Part shown: positions 14,170 through 26,567 of the stretch, piece after piece
Layout of the letters: every line of letters starts with the position of its first letter
Position numbering within the stretch: position 1 is the stretch's first letter
Assembly: GCA_036583965.1 (NCBI GenBank)
Contig: JAZBQD010000021.1
Coordinates: 16,172,266 to 16,236,265, forward strand
DNA length: 64,000 nt
Origin: Prunella strophiata
Taxonomy: Eukaryota; Chordata; Aves; Passeriformes; Prunellidae
Direction of reading: 5' to 3'
Notes under the pieces: model-generated
What the model was told of the DNA's origin: nothing
Databases searched by the model: none
The model's input: the letters and a program-made list of their open reading frames with translations, nothing else
Position numbers and translations under genes: made by a program

Positions 14170-14192
14170 GCTTAGTCAATTCTTGACTAAGC
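14170..14192. other. perfect 10-bp stem-loop
   Basis: GCTTAGTCAA (14170-14179) is followed by the 3-base loop TTC and its exact reverse complement TTGACTAAGC (14183-14192). Short matches outside the stem (TTTG on the left, CAAA on the right) could extend it through a bulge. No larger precursor-like hairpin was traced by eye. Confidence 0.6.
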
Positions 14193-15602
14193 TAAGGCAA
14201 ATATCACAATGACCATAACCTTGAACTGCTTATAGGGCCTACTCTTGCTTTGCCAGTCATTAGCGATTTTGACTTCTTTAAAAACATGACTCCATCCATT
14301 TGATAGTGCTCTGCAGAAAGACTTAGGTGTAGAAGCTTCAAGGTTTTTTGTTCCAGTTCTCAATATTGAAGAGCTTGGGTGCTGGGAATGGTAGATCCTA
14401 AATCAAAAACTGAAGTCAAATCCTTTTGATTTAAGCGATTTACAAATCTTAATACTTCATCATGGAAAATGGAAAATACTCTATTGACAGAGTTGTCCAG
14501 GTCACTGCCACACTCAGATCAAAGATGAATGCAAACTCACAACAAGAAAAACAATTCTCAGTACTAGAGAATTTGACTTCTCTTTTGCCCTTCCTGTAAA
14601 TATGCATAAAAAATTATTCTCCCATAGGCAATGATGCACCCAGCCCTTACTTCCCAAGGCCAGAAGGTGGAGTTGTAATGTCGAGGGCCATTACAGAACA
14701 CCAGAAAGTCACACGTTGCACTGAGCCCTAGCTGCTCTCTCCTAGAAAAATATATGACAATTTGGGAATTATTAAAAGAGAAGCCACTGCCCTGTATTGA
14801 TGCTTTGTAAATGCTCATCTACAGGCACCACTGTGCAACTGCATAAGAGCCAAAGCCAGAGAGAGAATTTAAAGCCAGAAAGGAACCTAAAAAAGGGCAA
14901 GCAAAACCCACAAATAACTACAAGTACATTCAGTTTTTCCCTATCTTTTTTTTTATAACTCAGAGCACTTTCATGACATCTGCAAGGGACTGTTTAAGTT
15001 AGTCATTCATTTCTAAATTCATATTAACAATGTGCAAAGGGAATGTTGCTGTATTTCACATAGACCACTGGATAACCATGTATATACATATATCTGTTGA
15101 AACACACAGCCAAGTAAGTCAGCCAGAAAACTATGCACTCAATGGAAAATCTGAAACAAAATCATCCTGTGATTACATCTCAACAGTGCCCCTTTAAGCC
15201 AAAACAAACATTTAGCACCAGTCCATCAGTAGTTAGCAGGAGGATATATTTAAGCTGACTCCAATATATTGGCAGCAGTAGGATTGGGGGTGGGATGTTG
15301 AATATGCCAACCCTTCCCAAGCTGATTTCCTATCCTGGACAAATGAAAATGAAAGCACATAACGTCCCTGAGAAGCCCCAGAGCCCTGAGCTCACAAATG
15401 AAAGCTGAGTGCTCAGGACAGGCTTGGCAGGGAAGGAAGTCCCTGACGTTCAGGGAGCTGCTGCTGCAGCACCAGCTCAGTGACATTAACACAGGCACTG
15501 CTCTGCTGCACATCCTCGCATTTGGAATCAAAAAATACTTCAAAAAACACCACACAAACACAGCACCACCACCCCCCAACATCCAAAGTACCTAGAAGTT
15601 CT

Positions 15603-15668
15603 TAAGGACTGCTTCTAAGTCCTTAGCTTTAACTCTTACCAGGCTGAGGTAAGGACTGAGAGTTAAAG
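15603..15668. other. cluster of overlapping inverted repeats
   Basis: TAAGGACT occurs at 15603-15610 and again at 15650-15657, with its reverse complement AGTCCTTA at 15618-15625 between them. A second stem pairs CTTTAACT+CTTACC (15627-15640) with GGTAAG (15648-15653) and AGTTAAAG (15661-15668). The arms can form alternative, mutually exclusive hairpins. No known RNA family was recognised. Confidence 0.5.
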
Positions 15669-17040
15669 ACCCCAAGTCACTAAACTGTCAGATCATTTAT
15701 TCAGATGGATGAAGACACACTAAAGACTCACCAGTGTTGTTATTACAATGGTCACTTTAAACCAAATCAGTTTTGCAAATCTCTTTTCTAGTTTTTGAAA
15801 ACCCAAGTGAACAGAATTGAAGGAATATTTTTTTAAGAAGAAACGTGTTTTTTGGGCTGGCTCACATAACACCTTCAAAGCTTACTGTAACTACAGTTTC
15901 AAGCACAGCCTGACCTTCCAGTAACACAGCAAAGCTTCAGCAAAGCAGGAGCTGACAATCTGAGAAAAATCTTACAGGGAGTCAATGAAAACTTTTTTCA
16001 GAAATACTTATTTTGACACCGAAAATTTAAATCTCTGCACCAAGTATTCTGTACTGTGTACCTGGCTCAAAGCTTGTAGAGCACTTTGGAAATGCTAGGG
16101 TCAGGATTTTTACAGCAGGGTGATACATTTACTGCCCTGCTGGGAAAAATCAAAGCATACTGCCAGTCAATTTGCAATTTTAGTCACAGTTTTAGGAAGG
16201 AGTGCCACCGTGAGAATTTTGGGATTGGGAAGCTAAAGTGAGAAGAGCTGGAATTGGAGATTTAGGGAAAGTGTGGTGTTTCCTTTGGAAAAGCTGAACT
16301 TGAAAAAGAATGGATGAGAAGATGAGACTGAGCACTATAAAGATCAAACACTACAACCAGAACCAACATATACAAATAGAAATTAAAATAGATAATAAAA
16401 ACATCAGAAAAAATATGGTAACACGGCTGACAAAGAGGAAACTTACTTATGAAAGGCATCTAAAAAGTAAAACATGATTCCTTTTAAGATAAATCATGCT
16501 CATGAATCCCAGAAATCTGAAAATGAGTAGCTTTATTCAGAATGACACTGGATTCTTTGGGAATTCTGCTAAACTGGAGCTTGTAGAAAGTATAATAAAA
16601 TGAATCCTTCAAGAAAATATAAGTACAAGGAAGAAAGGTAATGCACCAAATGAAGTTACATGAGAAAGCAGACAAGTCTAACAAGGTCCTGAACACAGGA
16701 ATGTGGAGAAAGAAGAGAGATATAAGAAAGAACCTCAAGCACTACAAAGGACAAAATGATACATGCTGAATAAGTAGGGGGAAAGAAGAAGCCATTGCAG
16801 CTACAGAAACAAGAAATTGGAAAGGAAACAATAACACAAAACAGTTTTTCAACTCGGGGGAGAGCAGGGGGAAGACTTTACAGAGGGGAAACCAGGAGGA
16901 ATATGAAAAAGAAATTACAAGTTTGCTGGTTTGTAATGACTTCAATACATAACTTTGAAAAGATGTCGCTCTACAACCAGCTAAATTTACAACCAGTTCC
17001 TTATAAAATACAGTCTTCATTCACCATATACTTCTTTCAT

Positions 17041-17600
17041 TAAAAGACATTTAACATGTTCTGGGTTTTAACAGGATTCAAAGCGTTGCAATTCACCAAT
17101 TACTATATTCAATAAATGTCACAAAATATTTTAAAACACAGTGCAGCATAAAAATAAATGTCAGAAATTGAGAGGGGTTGATTTTTTAAAACAAGTTCTT
17201 CTTGAAGTGATCTATCTTTGCCCAAGTTTTATCAGATGCTTAAGTGTTTTATCAAAATATCTATTGTCATATCTTCCAATTGTTATTTTACAGAGAAAGC
17301 TATGATAAAAATCAACTAGATCAGCACACTAGCAAACTGTTTCTTATTAGGGTATTTCCTCCACTTAAAATAGCTATTATAATAGACATCATAGAACATT
17401 AATTACCTCAGGCATTAAATCTCTATTATTCTCTGATGGAAATAATTGTAAATTATAAAAATACATTTGAGATTCATTTTGAAATGTGTGGGAGGCAGAC
17501 TGTTTTTGTCTTTAAAAGAAAAATACCTAAGATACGTCTGTTGTATTGGCTTAGCCACCCACACTGCTTCCAATATTTAGTCCATCTACAAGACTTATTT
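17041..17600. other. AT-rich candidate conserved noncoding element
   Basis: Non-repetitive, stop-dense, strongly AT-rich DNA with repeated homeodomain cores (ATTAATTAC near 17399, AATAATTG near 17440) and few CpG. The texture resembles developmental enhancers. No open frame of 60 codons or more lies inside. Conservation is not testable here. Confidence 0.3.
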
Positions 17601-20320
17601 CTTTAATTTCTCTTTTTTCTTTGGGTTTTTTCCTCTCTTCCTGATGATCTAAAGAACTGGCATGCTGAAAAAGATGCTGAAAGTAATTCTGAGGCCCTGT
17701 ACAGGGCATCACATTGAATTAATCTGTTTGCAACAAATCCACCACTTGAGTTTATCAGAGCTCTTCCCAATCCCAGATTTTTACTGGGACAGAATCACAT
17801 TTGCAAGATAATAGAATTGTTTAAATTCAAGGCTTCTTCAAACTGACCTCATGTAAAGCACATACAGAGAACAAAACCCAGAGCACTTGAAACGAAAGCA
17901 ATATTTCCTTCTAAGAAACCCTACAGCAAATTAAGCAGGTGCAGAGACTACTGTCTGAGAGAAAGACAAAAAAATCTGTTAATATTTAACTCCTAAACAA
18001 ATGCCAAGATTACTGTGGAAAGGCTCCCCATTTATACTGCATTGAATCAAGCAGCTGGGGAAACATTTAAAAGCCTGTAAGGTAATATAGTCATTAGGGC
18101 TATTTAAATTCCCTTGAAGGAATTTAGCAAAATACTCTTAAACTGCTTCAAACAAAATACACAAACACTCTCACTGACAGGGCATAATGGGATGGGCAGG
18201 AATGTTACACAGGGGGTAAAGGACCTGTAAAGCTGAAGCCTGTTAAGGATGAGTTTGACACCCTGGATGACAGCTCTGAAGGGGAGTATATCCAAAGAGC
18301 CATGAGGTTTAGATTCCTATCACCCTTCTGAAGAGCAGCAAGTGCTCAGGTTGTGAACAGATCTGTCCAAGGATGCTCTGAGCTATAACCCAGTTTCACA
18401 TGAGTAGCAACTGATCTTTATAAGGTGTGAGGGGCAGCAGACACTGTCTGCCAGGGGCAGAGCTACTGGGTTATGAGGATGTGAGACCTGTCTCACTATT
18501 CTGCAGAGATATCTATCAATACCAGCCACCAGCCCATGTTACCTCTCTTTTAATCAGTGACAGATCTGGACATAATCTGCATAACCTGAACAGAACTTTC
18601 CATCTGTTGTGCTGTTTAACAGGTTTCAAATAGGAAATCACTAACGTTTTGACTTAATCTGATATTCAGCGCCCCACACAACAACAGAAAGAATTGATCA
18701 TTCTAGAAGCTGCAGTTTTTCACCACTCAAAACCAAAATAAATGTGTAGTGTGCCTCATTATTACTCTAGGAGAAAGCATAATTAGTACTGTTGGGGCAG
18801 TATAAAACTAATGAGATTTTTTATCCCCTAAGTTAGAAAAGAGATCAAAGTAGCAGTCTAACATGGCCCAGTTTCCCATGCTTTTGTGTGCTCTGGTTTG
18901 AATGCAGCCTCCTCTGCTCCTGCTCACACTGCCTTCCTCCCCTAGCCCAGCACCTCAAGCTCCAGCACGTCCTGGATCTTTCTGCACTGCTACACCCTGA
19001 GCTCCCTTTCCCAGCTTGTCTCCACCACAATATCTGCTCCACATGTTTAGTCTAGTTTTGGTGGATCTTCCAGATGGAGTGGAACTGGCTGGGACTAGAC
19101 CAGACCTATTTGTGCAGACTGGCCAAACAGCCCTTCCTCTTGGCTGCCAGGCAAACCAAACAGGAGCAGCATTTCAGCTACTGCAGCCCTGCCAGATGCA
19201 TCAGGGGGACTACAGCTCCCAACCTGCTGGCAGCAGCAGCCCAGGCTTGATGGAAAAACTCAGCATGCTCAAGACCAGTTGCATGTTTTAATCAGGGGGC
19301 CCTTGTTGATATACAGAAAGAGAAATTCATAGGAATGCTTGCTGTAATCCTTGCCACCTCAAGAAACCAAGATAAATTCAACAAAAGTGATTTAGCACCT
19401 ATGCTGAAAGTCTGAAGTTCCTTTGTCTAATGATGATAAAGCTTCATCAAGAGTTACAGCACTTATTCTCCATGTACATGTACCTAACATTTAAAATCTG
19501 AGTGTTTATTGTCAGAGATACTCTAAATGCCACGAAACACAGCAGAAACTTCATAAAAGTGAGTTCAACTGGAAATATTTGCTACTACTTTTTTATTTTT
19601 TTAAACATTTAACGTTAAATGAGTAAGGAAAGAATCATGATGAAGAGCTTCACACAAGTAGCATGAAGCTGCTGCCATTTTTGGTCAAATAAAACCAGGG
19701 GGTCAGAACAAGGGGGAGACAGGAGGCAGAGCAGTGGATTCAGTAGTGCCAACTAGAAGCAACACAGCTGTATGTAATATTAGGAAAGTGGAATTTCCAC
19801 CAACCCCTTTGTAGAAATTATTAGCCATTGCTGTATTGGCTCCAGCAAGAGGCAGCTCCCAGGGCTTTACAGCTCACAGGTAACACTGGTCACAAGAGCT
19901 CTCAAACAGAATGAGATCCCCTGTGACTGTCTTTTGTGTCCTCATTTTACCATTCCTATACCAACAGAGAACCCTTGAGTTAAAGACCATGTACTGTGCT
20001 GTGGTGTAAAGTGTGAAATGAACAGAAATGTACTAATCTCCTTGAGTGAGAACATTTAAGGTCTTGAGACACTTTTAGACAAGTTTTCACCTGGATGAGA
20101 GAGCCTTACCAGTGACACAGAGGTTACACAACATCTGCTCTGACAAGTTTTACTTTCAGTAACAAGGCTTATCACCAGGACTCAACAAAGACAGCAAATC
20201 AGTCAAACTGCCTATATATTTTTGTAGAGAGCCTATACAAGAAGTTAATCATAAACCATGGTGAAATACTTATATATGTAAAGAAGGAAGTTCCAAAAAA
20301 GGCTCTACAAAATTAGATGT
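17601..20320. other. noncoding sequence, no gene recognised
   Basis: Open frames stay below 95 codons. A G+C-richer patch at about 18880-19290 carries open frames on both strands, but they have no recognisable domain and no splice-site framing. It contains the ZNF143-like motif listed separately. Confidence 0.8.
19209..19227 (+). promoter_or_regulatory. ZNF143/Staf-like motif
   Basis: ACTACAGCTCCCAACCTGC resembles the ACTACAAYTCCCAGCATGC site bound by ZNF143, with four or five differences. It lies in the G+C-richer patch of this region. There is no CpG island or transcription start evidence. Confidence 0.2.
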
Positions 20321-20720
20321 TAGTATTTTAATGATCTGTCTTTAAATAATACATCATCTTTTGAACAAGCTAATACTTTATAGATGAGAATCTTTGAACC
20401 AAGTGTAATTGAGCTACAGTGTTTCTATAGTGGTGTCCCCTCATCCTGAATCTCTTTTAACACTCATTGATTTCTGTCAGACACTCATTGGAAGAATTAA
20501 TTTATTTATGAACTTGTCATTACAAGTCATTGATTAAGATGTCCTGCCTTAAAGATTTAATTATGCCCTAAGATAAAAGATTTGCTAATTATTGTCTTTT
20601 ATCTAATTGAAGTTTTGTATTACAAATAAAGTTCAAAGGTTTAAGACAGTTGCCCTTTCAAACATTTGGGCAAAGATGAGAATTTAATCATAGGGCAGAC
20701 CATGTTCTCACCAGCAACAT
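20321..20720. other. candidate enhancer-type conserved element
   Basis: AT-rich unique DNA with several homeodomain cores (TTAATTAT, CTAATTAT, TCTAATTG). It has a direct repeat, ACACTCATTG, at about 20459 and 20481. It also has a perfect 10-bp inverted repeat, AGATAAAAGA (20571-20580) and TCTTTTATCT (20595-20604), which places two inverted GATA sites (AGATAA/TTATCT) around a loop with a TAATTA core. Proposed role: distal regulatory element. This is inference from motif grammar only. Confidence 0.35.
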
Positions 20721-21259
20721 CAGACATACTCCAGGAGCCATTCTGGTAACAGAATTGATGACTATTCAATGTGCAGACATCCAAGAAAATCTTTAACCTC
20801 TTTTTGTCTTTCACATGTTTTCACAGCATGGCTCTTTGTTTTGGATCCATCAGGTAATTTGACAGTCTGATCCAGAGTGAAATAACTTAAATCAAAGATT
20901 GGGAACTTCCACATTTCTTTTTCTTCCAATTTTACTTACTCTTACATACAAACAATGGGAACAGTTCCTAAGAATAGTGGTTTTCAGGTCTTCAAAAAAA
21001 ATAGCAGCATTAATCCCACTTAAAGGTTTTTCTTATCTGAGGACTGCAGCAGAAAAACATCAATATTTAGATATCAACATAATTAAAATTCAGACAAAAA
21101 AAATTATGTCTAGAGTTTCCTTCTGTGTCATTAAACAAACTCATGAACTACAAGATCAAGAAAGAGACTTTTTTTAAAAGAAGAACTTGGCCCACAGACT
21201 ACTGGATGCTGGATAATCCAGATACAGCAACTTACTGGGTGAGACCACTATTAGTGAGT

Positions 21260-21350
21260 GGAGAATTTGGCCTGACTGTGTGTTACAAACCATTTCATGT
21301 TTGCAGCAGTGGAACCAAAGAGCTTACAAGAGCCCCAAGCCTAAATACTC
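21260..21350 (+). repeat. possible decayed amniote MIR-type fragment
   Basis: GAGAATTTGGCC (21260-21271) and CCAAAGAGCTTACAA (21315-21329), followed by CTAAATA at 21341, echo strings I associate with the same ancient amniote repeat group as the better copy at 32.3 kb. The sequence between them does not align convincingly, so this may be coincidence. Confidence 0.25.
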
Positions 21351-24300
21351 TCACAGAGTTAATTTTCCTCTTTCTGCAAGGTTTTCTGTTTATCAGAAAC
21401 CTCACACTGCTCCTGGCATTCAGTGCCATGCACAGGGATGTTTCTGGTGTGCTGCTCACACTGGAATTGCCAATTCCTGTTAATACTACTCAATAGATGC
21501 TTCTAAAGTACAGATTGTTTGGTTTTTTTTCCCTTACAGTTGCAGAATTATGGAAGTGTACCAGCCTACAATTTTTGAAAATCATTTCCAGAGGAAATGC
21601 TTTCCTGCAAAAGCTATGAACTGCAGCTTTGCACCTAAGCTTTCCCAGATTGAAAGCACAGTTTAATATCATCAGTGTGATGGGGCTAAGTGGAATTCCA
21701 AAACTGAGGATAGTCATGGTCCAAGTCTTAGCTTTGATCTCCTGCTCTTGGACACGTTTCCATGCTCATCTACTCACATCATCTTCAGCAGGAATTCAGT
21801 GAACTTTGCACTTCACTGACAGGCAGACACCCTTAACCAAAACAAGTTTTTACAAAAAAGCCAGCAAAAGCAGCATGGGTAGGCACACATTTCTTCCATT
21901 TTCACAGCCACAACTTACGCAAATCTCAAGAGCATTTAATCAAACACCTTTCCAAAGTCTTTCCTTTTATCACTCTAGGGGAAAAAAAATAATAAAGTGG
22001 TACAAATAAACCTATTCTAACCATTTGAGAAGCTCAAATTTTTCCACCTCAGTTCAATTTTCACTCAAGGGAAGGAGATGCCAAGACTAGACCAGGGCAC
22101 CAAGCAGTTCAGGCACCCAGTTCCTTTCACTGGCTGGTGTGTGCAATTCTTTTGTGCAGAACATGGCCAGGGCTCAGCACTTCATCCTGAAGAGGAAATC
22201 TGCAGGAATTGTGCCACAGAGAAACAACACCTCATACAGACTTTAAATTTGTGCCTAGATAATTTACAACAGACAGAAAAATTTAATTTTCTCAGCAGTG
22301 TCTTCCTCAAAACCTGACTGAGTGACTCACTGCCTTTGAAGCTGGAAGTGTAAAACCAAAACTTAGTGAGTTTAAAATAAAATTCTTATACCTATATGGA
22401 ACACACATGTTCTCATTATGCTCCAGAGCATTATCCAAGAGGAATTCCACACCACAAGATTCTCCAGAGCACTGTGCATAATCAAGAACACCAGTAAAAT
22501 TGGATTTGTGCACTGGCCATTTCCTTAATTCTTCATTTACGAGCAACCATATAAAAAAAATTGAGGATATAAAAACGAGTTTTCATCCCCTATACTAAAC
22601 GATGATCCACCATTAATATTTTTTTTAATGAAACAGTGGATTATCAGAGAGAGATATAAAAGTATTTGCTAAGACCTGAAAAGAATCCATGGCAATTTAC
22701 TGTAAAGCCTACCCCAATGAGTGGGACCAACACAGTAATGACTGTTCAAATAATATTTCAAATTTTAAAATTATTCAGTTCACTGCAGTACTTTTTTAGT
22801 GTCCAAAATCCACATTGCAACCAAGTTTCCCCACTGGCAGCACTCACTAACATTGCTGATCCCAGAGCAGGGTAATTCAGAGACCTTACCAGCACAAACT
22901 TCACAGTTTCTGAACTGCTCATCATATAAACAATAGCAAGAATTACCTGTAGCTTGTCAGAGAACAGCACTAATAAAAAAACATTTGATGAGAAAGCAAA
23001 ACTAACCAGAACTAGAACAACTCAAAACTGCCTAGGAAAAAAAAAATACATACAAAAAGAGGCAATTCCAACCAATGTAATTTTTTCTTTAGATATTGAT
23101 CTTGCTGAGTGACTGGTGCAGCTCTCCAGCAGCTGTGTTCACCAGAAGCAAATGCATTATTGCTACAGGCACCTTTGTGAAATCTTTATGTCTCATTTCC
23201 ACTGAAGTGAGCACCAAACCTGCTTCTATTGTACCAGAATCCACATTCAAATATTCTCACATTTCAGATTCTAAAAGTTTCTGCTCAGCTGAGCTTTTCT
23301 TGGTTGAAACTCAAAATTTGGAAAGGATGCCCAGCTAAGTATACCTTTAAAAGTTTTCTGACCTCAATGCTTTAATGTTATTTTACATAGTGATTTTCTT
23401 TATTATTTCTAAAGAGATTGCAAGTTAAAGATGAGGACCTAGGCCCTGCATGAAGAATACTGCTCTAAGAATAGAAAGTGGAAAAGGAAAGTGAAGTGTC
23501 CTCATATGGGAGAGAAGCCTGCATCTTGTCAGATTTTTATGTTCTTTATTTATTTTCATAAGTAAGCTGTAGTATCTGGGCACTTCCTAGTATTATTTAT
23601 AGGCATTTCTATAGAGCTCATAATCACAGTATCTGAGTGCCTCTCGCTATTTACGATTTGCCATTTATCTCTAGAGGGTAGAACTCTCCTCCTTTCTGCT
23701 TTGAAGATGTCTTTTCATAGAGATAAGATGCAGGTGATTAATGCCTTCTGCACTTGGCATCTTGTGACATGGCTGTTTGGGGAAATGCAAGTCTTTAATC
23801 ACACTCTAAAGCACAGGATCTGGGCTCAGCTCGATCTTTTTAGGACTGTACCTTTTTCTCCAAATATAGAGTCAATTTCCAAAAAAAAAGTAGGAAGAGG
23901 AACAGGAAAGTCCACTGAAAAATCAGCAAGTGCAGTTTTTCTCTCCTGAGAAGACACACATGACAAAATATCTTCCTTAAAGAAATACAAGCCTCAACAA
24001 TGTCTCTTGTGTAAGGCAGATTCTTCTCCAGTGGGACTTCATTTTAAACATGTACAGAGTTTTCCAGTATCCCAGGGAACTTTTTGTTCAGTCCTGAGAA
24101 GGTCAGAATGTTCCCTGAGAGGCATGAGAGGTGGGGAAATGAAGGATCTTTCTTGTGACTGACACTAAGCAGTATTTTTCCTAACTGCCATGAGCTCACA
24201 TATCCAGTGAGAGTTACCTTGACATTGAACTCAGCTTCTTCAGCTCCTCTGAAGAAAGGGCTGAGATTTGTCTATTTACACAAAACATCCAGAAAAATGA

Positions 24301-26548
24301 AATCAGCTGATAAACAGCAACTCTTTGATGATAACAACCCTTAAAAAGTATATTTAGGAGAAAGAATAAGCAAAAACCAATAAGCCAGAGTGGTTATTAA
24401 GAAGACAAGATTACTCATAGCTCAGGACTGCTCTGTCAAAGCAGATGTGTTTCAATTTCTGAAAAAATGAAAGATTTTTAAGCAGGATAAATAAAAGAAT
24501 AAACATTATTTTGGTCACTAAGGAAAGTTTTCTAATCCTAATTCACACCCTTAAAGATGTAACAGATCTTTAGTAGACCCCATTAGCAAAGACAAGAGAA
24601 AGATCAAAGAAAGAAAACCATCAATAAAGATAATTTAGATTTTAAGGTCTTAGGCTTTCCTTGGTTATGTATCTTCAGTGTCTGACACACTGACCCTAAA
24701 CAGAACTGAAATACAAAAACAGGCATTTCCTCACTGGAGTAACCACTGAAAACCTTTCTATCAACTTTCCCTTCAGCAATTAAGTGAATTTGTACAAACT
24801 TTGCTGACACACAAATTTCACAAACATTTCCATGATTGAGATTTCTGAAGGAAGGGCAACTGCCAAAGGACAAAATTCATGAGTACATAAATTAATTCTA
24901 AAGATATCTCTAAAGAGCTCCAAAAGACACACTATGAACAGGCACTTTCAGAAGCTTAGCACATCTTCAGGAAGCATCATCAGAACTATATTCTGAGTGA
25001 GGTGGTGTCAGCTGAGACAGATATCTTATAGAAATAACCTGTGACTCATTTACTAGTTGCCAGATACTTCCACATTTTCCTAGTCTGTTAAAAACAGGAG
25101 CATGATTCTGTTACATGATGGATACAGAAATGCTGGTTATAAAACAGCTGAAATTTCAGATATCTGTTAGCACTAGGGTTATCAATCCTTCCCATGTCAA
25201 AATGTCCCTTTTTACACATTATTTCCATAATTAAGATTGTGGGGTCCTTTGGCAGCCAGTTCTAGGGTTAGGGCTCTTTATGTTTCTTGCTCTAGAAAAT
25301 CCTCAGAAATACCACTATATTTGAACATATAATTAATGTAAAATACTGAAATTACACCAGTATGGAGATGGGAAAATTGACAGTAGAATCAGCTCAGTAT
25401 TCCTCATTTGGAATTTGTTTCCTCAGCAGAGAAAATCACCTGAGTAAAGTACAAGGCAAAGACAAAAGACACTGAAAGGTGCAGGATAAATCAGTTACGG
25501 TTATTTAGAAATTAAGTGGTAAATACAGCCTAATTTCAAATGAATACACACATTACTCCATCCCCATTTAGTTCAGAGAAAACATATGTGAAACAAGAAA
25601 AGTACAGCAGGCAGAAAAAATAATTCAGGTTTTAGACAAGATGATGGTGAGTATTTGCTGAGATTGGCCTTTATAGCTCATAAAAGGATGAGTGAAAAAA
25701 GGAGAAGCAGGATTCAGTCTCCAATAAAGACTGGAAAGGCAAGTGCTGGACTCATGTAGGGAACTGTTTCTCAGTTGCTGTTTTGCCACCAGCTGAAGCC
25801 AGGGAGAGCATTTCCCAAACTGTGCTGGCTCACAATGAGAGGCTGAAGTCAGCAATAGATGTAAGCAGCATAAATCAGATCACAAAGCAAATGAACACAC
25901 ACAGGGCCTGATCTTCCTGTTTATCCCAGCACACAGCAGGAGGGAATGCAGTGAAACCAAAGCACAGCTGAGCACAGAAGTTCTGAGAGAAGAATCAGAC
26001 ATCCAAGCTTGGGCTGCCTGGCTTTGGAGGGTGTTTTTTGTGGGGTGGGAGTATGTCTTAAGAGAACAAAATTAGAGACAACCAGCTGAAGTATCCCAGC
26101 AAAGAGTGAGGTGCTGTGGGCTCAAGTGGTGTAAATCACACACAGATGCCAGCTGGGCACTGCTTCCTTCCCATGGCAGAGATATCCAGAAGAATTTTAC
26201 CAGATCCAGCACTGCAGCCTGCATTGCTGAGATGCTGAGGCAGCAGCAGTGGTGTTTTCATGCAAGACAACACAGCTAAGCCATCAAGTGAAAGCTGTCC
26301 CAGACAATACATTCTAACCCAAGAAACCTTGCTGGAGTGCTTGTGGAAAGCACCAGAAACAATAAGACAATGACAGCAATTTTTGTTGCTGCTAAAATGT
26401 GATGGACTTGGCTTGTGCTAATTCCTTTTCCTGTGAAAGCTCCTTGTCACAAACAGAGCTGACAGGATGGCAGTCCTTGGTGGAATTCCTGCTATGCAAC
26501 ACCAGTCACAACTCAGGAATACTTTTACATGATGCTTGCAAGCACTAA

Positions 26549-26567
26549 TTTTTTTTTTTTTTTTTTT
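26549..26567. repeat. 19-bp poly(T) tract
   Basis: Uninterrupted run of 19 T. It would be the tail of a minus-strand retroposed copy if one were present, but I found no flanking direct repeat or recognisable body to its right. Confidence 0.85.

Larger units (their letters stand above)
10721..17040. other. noncoding sequence, no gene recognised
   Basis: Small open frames only, up to 110 codons at 15250-15582 minus. A12 tract at 10995-11006. The part at 12190-12560 is richer in G+C but shows no exon-like pattern. Two notable inverted-repeat structures (14.17 and 15.6 kb) are listed separately. Confidence 0.8.

Noticed and set aside
25263..25273. Interstitial telomere-like TAGGGTTAGGG
   Set aside because: Fewer than two units, within the range of chance. 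No longer degenerate array surrounds it.
26533..26544. 12-bp palindrome TGCTTGCAAGCA as a transposon end
   Set aside because: No partner inverted repeat, no duplication and no transposase-like frame nearby.
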